This document shows, piece after piece, positions 57,931-63,668 of a DNA stretch of 63,668 nucleotides. Made by a program: the position numbers and the translations under genes. How positions within the stretch are numbered: the stretch's first letter is position 1; every line of letters begins with the position of its first letter. The stretch comes from Kiritimatiellia bacterium (GTDB lineage Bacteria; Verrucomicrobiota; Kiritimatiellia; RFP12; DVOR01): positions 1 through 63,668 of the forward strand of contig CAAGNN010000087.1 of NCBI GenBank assembly GCA_900771325.1, written 5' to 3'. The notes under the pieces were generated by a model that saw nothing but the letters and a program-made list of their open reading frames with translations, did not search any database and was not told where the DNA came from.

Positions 57931-59340
57931 ATGGATCTGCGCTTTTACAATTCGATGACGCGGCAGTTGGAGCCGTTTACTGCGTTGGAGCCGGGCAAGG
58001 TGGGGATGTACACTTGCGGGCCGACGGTCTACAACTTCGCGCATATTGGCAATTTCCGGGCCTATCTCTTTGAGGACTTCTTGAAGCGGACGCTCGAGTT
58101 CGCCGGCTACGAGGTCAAGCAGGTGATGAACCTGACGGATGTGGACGACAAGACCATCCGCGGGTCGCAGGCGGCGGGGAAGGCGCTCAAGGAGTACACC
58201 AAGCCTTATATCGAGGCCTTCTTCGCGGACCTCAAGGCGCTCAACGTGGAGCCGGCGGCGGTCTATCCGGCGGCAACCGATCACATTCCCGAGATGCAGA
58301 AGCTGATTGCCGCGCTCTTCGAGAAGGGGATTGCCTATAAGAGCGAGGATGGGTCGGTCTACTTTAGCGTGGAGCGCTTCCCGGGCTATGGGAAGTTGGC
58401 GCACCTGGAGCGCTCGGCGCTGCGCAGCGGGGTGCGGATTGCCGCCGATGAGTACGAGAAGGAGGGGGTGGGGGACTTTGCCCTCTGGAAAGGCTGGGAC
58501 GAGCAGGACGGCGATGTGGTCTGGGACGCGCCCTGGGGCCGCGGTCGCCCGGGTTGGCACCTGGAGTGCTCGGCGATGAGTATGAAGTACCTCGGCGAGA
58601 GCTTCGACCTGCACACCGGCGGCATCGACAACCTCTTCCCCCACCACGAGAACGAGATTGCCCAGGCCGAGGCGGTCACTGGCAAGCCCTTCGTTCACAC
58701 CTGGATGCACTGCGCGCACCTGCGCGTGAATGGGCAGAAGATGTCCAAGTCCCTCGGGAACTTCTTTACCTTGCGCGACCTCTTGGAGAAGGGCTACACG
58801 GGGCGCGAAATCCGCTACGTGCTCCTCAACGCGCAGTACCGACAGCCGCTGAACTTCACCTTCGAGGCGCTGGCCGCCGCGCGCACGGCTCTGGCGCGTA
58901 TCGATGGCTGCGTGGAGGCGCTGCGCGCGCGGGTCAAGGCCGGCACGGCCGATAATGGCGAGCGCGTCCCCTCGCACTTGGAGGCCTTTGGCGCGGCGTT
59001 GGCCGACGACCTGAACGCCCCCGAGGCCTTTGCCGCCCTCTTCACCCTGGTGCGCGAGGCGAATGGTGCGCTCAATGGCGCGCTCTCTTCTGCCGGTGCC
59101 CAGGCGGTGCTCGACGAGCTGGCGCGGATGGACAAGGTCCTCGGCTTCATCTTCTTTGGCGCGGCCCAGGCCGAGGCCGAGATACCCGCCGAGATTGCCG
59201 CCCTTGCCGAGGCGCGGGCCCAGGCGCGCGCGGCGAAGAATTGGGCCGAGAGCGACCGTCTGCGCGACGAACTGGCCGCCAAGGGTTGGTCTGTGCGCGA
59301 CAGCAAGGCCGGTCAGGAACTCAAGCCGTTGGCGAAGTGA
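57931..59340 (+). CDS. cysS: cysteinyl-tRNA synthetase
   Basis: A 469-residue class I synthetase. TCGPTVYNFAHIGNFR gives the zinc Cys and the HIGH-like HIGN; GWHLECSAMS and FPHHENEIAQ add zinc ligands; KMSKSLGNF is the KMSKS loop. The anticodon-binding helical end follows. Start MDLRFYNSMTRQ at 57931. Its stop TGA shares one base with the tmk ATG. Confidence 0.97.
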   Translation: MDLRFYNSMTRQLEPFTALEPGKVGMYTCGPTVYNFAHIGNFRAYLFEDFLKRTLEFAGYEVKQVMNLTDVDDKTIRGSQAAGKALKEYTKPYIEAFFADLKALNVEPAAVYPAATDHIPEMQKLIAALFEKGIAYKSEDGSVYFSVERFPGYGKLAHLERSALRSGVRIAADEYEKEGVGDFALWKGWDEQDGDVVWDAPWGRGRPGWHLECSAMSMKYLGESFDLHTGGIDNLFPHHENEIAQAEAVTGKPFVHTWMHCAHLRVNGQKMSKSLGNFFTLRDLLEKGYTGREIRYVLLNAQYRQPLNFTFEALAAARTALARIDGCVEALRARVKAGTADNGERVPSHLEAFGAALADDLNAPEAFAALFTLVREANGALNGALSSAGAQAVLDELARMDKVLGFIFFGAAQAEAEIPAEIAALAEARAQARAAKNWAESDRLRDELAAKGWSVRDSKAGQELKPLAK

Positions 59341-59966
59341 TGGCGCGCGGCAAGTTCATTACGCTGGAAGGGCCCGAGGGGGCCGGGAAGAGTACCCACC
59401 TGGCGCGCTTGGCCGAGGCGTTGCGTGCGCGCGGCATCGAGGTGTTGACCACGCGCGAGCCGGGCGGGACACCGCTCTGCGAGGCGGTGCGCGGGCTCCT
59501 GCAATTCAATCAGGCCGGCGAGGCCCCGCAGACGCGCGCGGAGGTGCTGCTCTTTTTGGCGAGCCGGGCGCAGTTGGTTTCGCAGGTCATTGCGCCGGCC
59601 CTCGCGCGCGGCACCTGGGTGTTGTGCGACCGTTTTTGCGACTCTACCTTTGCCTATCAGGGCTACGGTCGCGGGCTGGAACTGGCGCAGTTGCGCGCCC
59701 TGAACGCCTTTGCCACCGGCGGCCTAATGCCTGATTTGACGCTTCTGCTGGATATTCCCGAGGCCGAGAGCGCCCGGCGCTTGGCCGAACGCAAGGGGCC
59801 GGCAGACCGTTTTGAGCAGGAGCAGGCGGCCTTTCATCGCCGTTTGGCCGAAGGGTTCCGAGAGATGGCCACCGCAGAGCCGGCGCGCTTCCGGGTGATT
59901 GACAGTAGCGGCAGCGAGGCGCAGACCGCCGCGCAGATCCTCGCAGCCGTAGAAAGCTTTACGTGA
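59340..59966 (+). CDS. tmk: thymidylate kinase
   Basis: A 208-residue dTMP kinase. P-loop EGPEGAGKST near the start, TREPGGTP, the DRF motif in CDRFCDSTFAYQGYGRGL, and LLLDIPEAE with ERKGPADRFEQE for the lid. Supplies dTDP for DNA. Overlaps the cysS stop by one base (TGATG). fhs follows at 38 nt. Confidence 0.96.
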   Translation: MARGKFITLEGPEGAGKSTHLARLAEALRARGIEVLTTREPGGTPLCEAVRGLLQFNQAGEAPQTRAEVLLFLASRAQLVSQVIAPALARGTWVLCDRFCDSTFAYQGYGRGLELAQLRALNAFATGGLMPDLTLLLDIPEAESARRLAERKGPADRFEQEQAAFHRRLAEGFREMATAEPARFRVIDSSGSEAQTAAQILAAVESFT

Positions 59967-60004
59967 TTGGCGCCAAACGCGCCGCAAGATGCGGAGAGAA
60001 GACG

Positions 60005-61774
60005 ATGAAGTTGGATCCTACGAAGTTGAAAGATTGGCAGATTGCCGAGGCCGCCGAGACCGAAATGCGCCCGATTGCCGAAGTGGCGCGCGACCTGGGC
60101 GTGGCCGATGGCGAACTCATCCCCTACGGCAACAGTTACGCAAAGATTGACGCCCACGCCGTCTTTGCCCGCACCGGTGGGAAGCAGAAGGCCAAGTACA
60201 TCGACGTGACGGCCATCACCCCCACGCCTCTGGGCGAGGGCAAGACCACCACCACCGTCGGCCTGCTCGAAGGCCTCGGGCGTTTGGGCAAGGCGTGTTG
60301 CGGCACCCTCCGCCAGCCCTCGGGCGGCCCCACCTTCAACATCAAGGGCGGCGCGGCCGGCGGCGGTCTGGCGCAGGTTATCCCCCTCACCCCCCTCTCG
60401 CTGGGGTTGACGGGCGACTTCGACGCCGTCGAGAAGGCCAACAACCTCTGCATGGTGGCCATCAACTCGCGGATGCAGCACGAGCGCAACCACGATGATG
60501 CCTGGCTCGCCACCAAGAAGCTCACGCGCCTGGATATCGACCCCGCGCGGGTGCAGTTCAAGTGGGCGCTGGACTTCTGCGCGCAGGGTCTGCGCCAGAT
60601 CCGCATTGGCCTGGGCGCCGGCACCCTCAACGGCTTTGAGATGGACTCGGGCTTCTACATCACCGTGGCCTCTGAAGTGATGGCCATCCTCGCGGTGGCC
60701 TCCGACCTCGCCGACCTGCGCAAGCGCATCGGCCGCATCATCGTGGCCTACACCAAGCAGGGCAAGCCCGTCACGACCGACGATCTGGAGGTGGCCGGCG
60801 CGATGACCGCTTGGCTCGTGCGCGCCCTCAACCCCACGCTGATGCAGACCATCGAGGGCCAGCCCGTCCTCGTCCACGCCGGCCCCTTCGCCAACATCGC
60901 CATTGGCCAGAACTCGGTGATTGCCGACCGCGTGGCCTGCGCGCTCACCGACTACGTGGTCACCGAGAGCGGCTTCGCGGCGGATATGGGCTTTGAGAAG
61001 TTCTGGAACATCAAGTGCCGTTGCTCGGGCCTCAAGCCCGATGCCGTGGTCCTCGTGGCCACCATCCGCGCGCTCAAGCGCCACGGCGGCGCGCCCGACG
61101 TCAAGCCCGGCACGCCCCTCGACCCGGCCTACACCCAGGAGAACCTCCCGCTGTTGGAGGCCGGCTGCCGCTCGAACCTCCTGGCGCACATCGACATCAT
61201 CCGCAAGTCCGGCATCCGCCCGGTGGTCTGCCTCAACCACTTCTACACCGATACCGACGCCGAAGTCGCCCTCGTCAAGCAGATTGTCGAGGAGGCCGGC
61301 TGCCGTTTCGCCCTCTCCAAGCACTGGGAGAAGGGTGGCGAGGGGGCCGAGGAGCTCGCCCGCCAGGTCATCGCCGCCTGCGAGGAGCCTAACGACTTCC
61401 ACTTCCTCTGCGACGTGGCCGAGCCCCTCTCCGCGCGCCTCGAGAAGCAGGTCAAGGAGGTCTACGGCGGCGAGGGCGTGGACTATGAGCCGGCCGCGCT
61501 CGAGAAGATGCGCGCCTTCGAGGCCAATCCCGAGACGGCCCACCTGCCGATCTGCGTGGCCAAGACCCAATACTCGCTCTCCGACGATGCCACTAAGATT
61601 GGCCGCCCCACCGGCTGGCGCCTGAAGGTCCAGGACATCCTCATCTACCAGGGCGCGGGCTTCATCGTCCCGGTCTCCGGCAAGATTATGTTGATGCCCG
61701 GCACCTCCGCCAACCCGGCCTATCGCCGCATCGATGTCGACGTCGAGACCGGCAAGGTCAAGGGCCTCTTCTAA
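60005..61774 (+). CDS. fhs: formate-tetrahydrofolate ligase
   Basis: A 589-residue enzyme joining formate to THF with ATP, giving 10-formyl-THF. ATP loop TPTPLGEGKTTTTVGL, substrate loop QPSGGPTFNIKGGAAGGG, HLTGD-region SLGLTGDFDAVEKANN, and the end VPVSGKIMLMPGTSANPA. Slightly longer than the usual 556. Start at 60005 with GGAGAGAAG upstream. Typical of anaerobes feeding C1 units. Shares the operon with panB and pheS. Confidence 0.96.
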   Translation: MKLDPTKLKDWQIAEAAETEMRPIAEVARDLGVADGELIPYGNSYAKIDAHAVFARTGGKQKAKYIDVTAITPTPLGEGKTTTTVGLLEGLGRLGKACCGTLRQPSGGPTFNIKGGAAGGGLAQVIPLTPLSLGLTGDFDAVEKANNLCMVAINSRMQHERNHDDAWLATKKLTRLDIDPARVQFKWALDFCAQGLRQIRIGLGAGTLNGFEMDSGFYITVASEVMAILAVASDLADLRKRIGRIIVAYTKQGKPVTTDDLEVAGAMTAWLVRALNPTLMQTIEGQPVLVHAGPFANIAIGQNSVIADRVACALTDYVVTESGFAADMGFEKFWNIKCRCSGLKPDAVVLVATIRALKRHGGAPDVKPGTPLDPAYTQENLPLLEAGCRSNLLAHIDIIRKSGIRPVVCLNHFYTDTDAEVALVKQIVEEAGCRFALSKHWEKGGEGAEELARQVIAACEEPNDFHFLCDVAEPLSARLEKQVKEVYGGEGVDYEPAALEKMRAFEANPETAHLPICVAKTQYSLSDDATKIGRPTGWRLKVQDILIYQGAGFIVPVSGKIMLMPGTSANPAYRRIDVDVETGKVKGLF

Positions 61775-61788
61775 CCCCAGGAGCCGCT

Positions 61789-62595
61789 ATGCGCACTTGG
61801 ACGCCGCAGAAACTGCGGTCCCTCAAGGGCCAGACCCCCTTCGCCACGGTCACCTGCTACGATGCCACCAGCGCCACGCTCATCGAGGCGCTCGAGCCCG
61901 GCACCATCCCGCTCGTGCTCGTGGGTGATTCGCTGGGGATGACGATGCAGGGCCACAACTCCCCCCTGCCCGTCACCCTCGACGAGATGGTCTACCACAC
62001 TCGCTGCGTGGCCCGCGCCCTCCGCACCCCGATGTTGATTGCCGACCTCCCCTTCGGCGCCTACCAGGTCAGCGACGACGAGGGCTTCCGCAACGCCCTG
62101 CGTCTGATCAAGGAGGGTGATGCCGATGGCGTCAAACTCGAGGGCGGCGAGCGCTGCGTGCCGCTCATTCGCCGCTTGGTTGAAGCCGGCATCCCCGTCT
62201 GCGGCCACCTCGGCCTCACCCCGCAAAGCTGCCTGGCGATGGGCGGCTTCAAGGTCCAGGGGCGCGAAGCCGAGGCCGCCAAGCGCCTCATCGAGGAGGC
62301 CAAACTCCTCGCCAGTGCCGGGTGCTTCTGCCTGGTGGTTGAAGGCGTCCCGGCGGCCCTGGGCACGGCCATCACCAAGGCCGTCGCCATCCCCGTCATC
62401 GGCATTGGCGCCGGCGCGCAGACCGATGGCCAGATCCTCGTCTGGCAAGACCTCCTGGGCCTCAATATCGGCCACGTGCCCAAGTTCGCCCGCACCTTTG
62501 CCAACCTCGGCGAAACCATCCAGGGCGCCCTGCGCGCCTACGCCGGCGAAGTGGCCGCGCACACCTTCCCGGCCGAAGCGGAATCCTATCAGTAA
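61789..62595 (+). CDS. panB: 3-methyl-2-oxobutanoate hydroxymethyltransferase
   Basis: A 268-residue TIM-barrel enzyme that adds a C1 from methylene-THF to ketoisovalerate, the first committed step to pantothenate and CoA. Motifs TCYDATSA, VGDSLGM, DLPFGAY, KLEGG, CGHLGLTPQS and GIGAGAQTDGQILVWQDLLGL are standard. It begins 14 nt after fhs with AGGAG upstream. No panC or panD is near. Confidence 0.96.
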   Translation: MRTWTPQKLRSLKGQTPFATVTCYDATSATLIEALEPGTIPLVLVGDSLGMTMQGHNSPLPVTLDEMVYHTRCVARALRTPMLIADLPFGAYQVSDDEGFRNALRLIKEGDADGVKLEGGERCVPLIRRLVEAGIPVCGHLGLTPQSCLAMGGFKVQGREAEAAKRLIEEAKLLASAGCFCLVVEGVPAALGTAITKAVAIPVIGIGAGAQTDGQILVWQDLLGLNIGHVPKFARTFANLGETIQGALRAYAGEVAAHTFPAEAESYQ

Positions 62596-62607
62596 TCGAG
62601 CAAACTT

Positions 62608-63624
62608 ATGACACTTCAAGAACTCCAGCAAGAACACGCCGCCTCCCTCCAAGCGCTCGCCGCGGCCACCTCGGCCGACGCCCTCGACGCGCTGCGCGTG
62701 CGCTACCTCGGCCGCAATGGCCTCATCCCGGGCCTCGTCAAGCAGATGAAGGACGTCCCGCCCGCCGACCGCCCCGCCTTCGGCAAGGAGCTTGGGGCCT
62801 GGCGCGGCGCCTTCGAGGCCGCCCTCGCCGAGAAGACCCTCGCCCTCCAGGCTGCGGCCGAGCCCGTGGCCGCCTTCGATGTCTCCCTCCCTGGCCGCTG
62901 GCACGCCGAGGGCGTCATCCACCCCGTCTCCCGCGTCATTGAAGAGGCTGCCGAGATCTTCCACCGCCTCGGCTTCACCGTGGCCGACGGCCCGGACATC
63001 GAGAACAAGTTCAACAACTTCACCGCCCTCAACACCGCCCCCCATCACCCCTCGATGGACCCGAGCGACACCTTTTGGTTCGACGCCGAGACCCTTCTGC
63101 GCACGCAGACCAGCCCCGTCCAAATCCGCACGATGAAGGCTAATCCGCCCCCCGTGCGCATCATCAACCCCGGCCGCTGCTACCGCCGCGACACCACCGA
63201 TGCCACTCACTCGGCCAACTTCCACCAGATCGAGGGCCTCTACGTGGACACCCGCCCCGTCTCCCTGGCCGACCTCAAGAGCACGCTGGCCTACTTCGCC
63301 CGCGCGATGATGGGCCCGGAGATTGGTGTGCGCTTCCGTCCGCACTTCTTCCCCTTCACCGAGCCGAGCGTGGAGGTGGACTTCACCTGCCACGTCTGCA
63401 AGGGCAAGGGCTGCCGCGTCTGCAAGCAGAGCGGCTGGATTGAGATTGCCGGCGCGGGGATGGTCGATCCGCGCGTCTACGAACACGTGGGCTACGACCC
63501 CGAGCAGGTCTACGGCTATGCCTTCGGCATGGGTGTTGAGCGCATCGCGATGATTAAGTACGGCATCCCCGATATCCGTTTCCTCTACGAGAACGACATT
63601 CGCTTCCTCTCGCAGATGCGCTAA
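62608..63624 (+). CDS. pheS: phenylalanyl-tRNA synthetase alpha subunit
   Basis: A 338-residue class II synthetase subunit. N-terminal coiled coil (about 1-85, RYLGRNGLIPGLVKQM), then HPVSRVIEEAAEIFHRLGF, PHHPSMDPSDTFWF, the motif 2 region PGRCYRRDTTDATHSANFHQIEG and motif 3 GMGVERIAMIKYGIPDIR. CHVCKGKGCRVC (about 271-282) is a zinc-ribbon-like insertion common in PheS. The beta-subunit gene would follow but the window ends 44 bp later. Confidence 0.97.
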   Translation: MTLQELQQEHAASLQALAAATSADALDALRVRYLGRNGLIPGLVKQMKDVPPADRPAFGKELGAWRGAFEAALAEKTLALQAAAEPVAAFDVSLPGRWHAEGVIHPVSRVIEEAAEIFHRLGFTVADGPDIENKFNNFTALNTAPHHPSMDPSDTFWFDAETLLRTQTSPVQIRTMKANPPPVRIINPGRCYRRDTTDATHSANFHQIEGLYVDTRPVSLADLKSTLAYFARAMMGPEIGVRFRPHFFPFTEPSVEVDFTCHVCKGKGCRVCKQSGWIEIAGAGMVDPRVYEHVGYDPEQVYGYAFGMGVERIAMIKYGIPDIRFLYENDIRFLSQMR

Positions 63625-63658
63625 CCAGCCCTTCGGCCGCCTATCAAGGCCCGCTTCA

Positions 63659-63668
63659 AGATCGGAAG
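63659..63668. other. adapter-like sequence at the contig end
   Basis: The final ten bases AGATCGGAAG equal the first ten bases of the common Illumina adapter. At an exact contig end this suggests untrimmed adapter, not genome. Confidence 0.5.

Overview
This is a gene-dense, high-GC segment of a Gram-negative-type bacterial chromosome. It carries about 47 protein genes, almost all housekeeping or secreted/envelope functions. I see no tRNA, rRNA, phage or CRISPR. LpxI implies lipid A, and the window also has a Na+-translocating oxaloacetate decarboxylase (oadGAB), sigma-54 (rpoN), a GH89 alpha-N-acetylglucosaminidase and a secreted C25-like peptidase. Together these suggest an anaerobic, host-associated or glycan-fermenting bacterium. 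My best guess is the PVC superphylum (Kiritimatiellota or Verrucomicrobiota), but that is inference, not proof. The left edge lies inside a repeat array, pheS is cut off from pheT on the right, and the last ten bases match an Illumina adapter start, so this looks like a contig from an assembly.

Layout. 0.2-6.1 kb: ftsB-like, lpxI, then on the minus strand uvrC and a lone YejB-type permease, then a TonB-like/PA14-like chimera. 6.7-11 kb: rpsO and oadG-oadA-oadB with good terminators. 11-16.1 kb: GH89 (frameshifted C-terminus), a structured leader RNA, a GT2 glycosyltransferase and a large AT-richer membrane protein. 16.4-20.3 kb: saccharopine-dehydrogenase-family gene, proA, 5-formyl-THF cyclo-ligase, metallo-beta-lactamase-fold hydrolase. 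20.3-23.4 kb (minus): secreted prenyltransferase-repeat protein, non-RD Ser/Thr kinase, galE. 23.9-30.8 kb: RpiB-GlyA fusion, pseudopilin-like protein, AlkP-superfamily protein, two DEAD-box helicases, queD. 31.3-44.3 kb: C25-like peptidase, DJ-1, rpoN, 2-hydroxyacid dehydrogenase, recO, gyrA, SWIM-SNF2. 44.7-53.5 kb (minus): nusA-infB-rbfA-truB-ribF-mutS operon with a terminator in its leader. 53.7-57.5 kb (minus): lipoprotein, metallophosphoesterase, ettA, PH-like membrane protein. 57.9-63.6 kb: cysS-tmk-fhs-panB-pheS.

The most unusual content is between the genes. Nine intergenic loci carry arrays with an exact 22-bp period, each unit being a 13-bp palindromic core plus a 9-bp spacer. Three sequence families share this geometry: a GC-rich core ACCCGCCCCGGGT (or its flip), an AAGTCCNGGACTT core, and an AT-rich AAGACTNAGTCTT core. 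At two separate loci two families abut and stay in perfect 22-bp register. Beside most arrays lies a second composite element: a GCTCGCTGCGCTCG-like palindrome, then heptamers of pattern GNNGNNA, then a CGCGTTCCGCGACGG boundary. Most promoters share an extended -10 (TGNTAYAMT), and three genes appear to be transcribed without a leader.

One-carbon metabolism recurs (glyA, fhs, 5-FCL, panB), and transcription, translation and repair genes dominate. Calls rest on motifs read by eye. No database search was possible.
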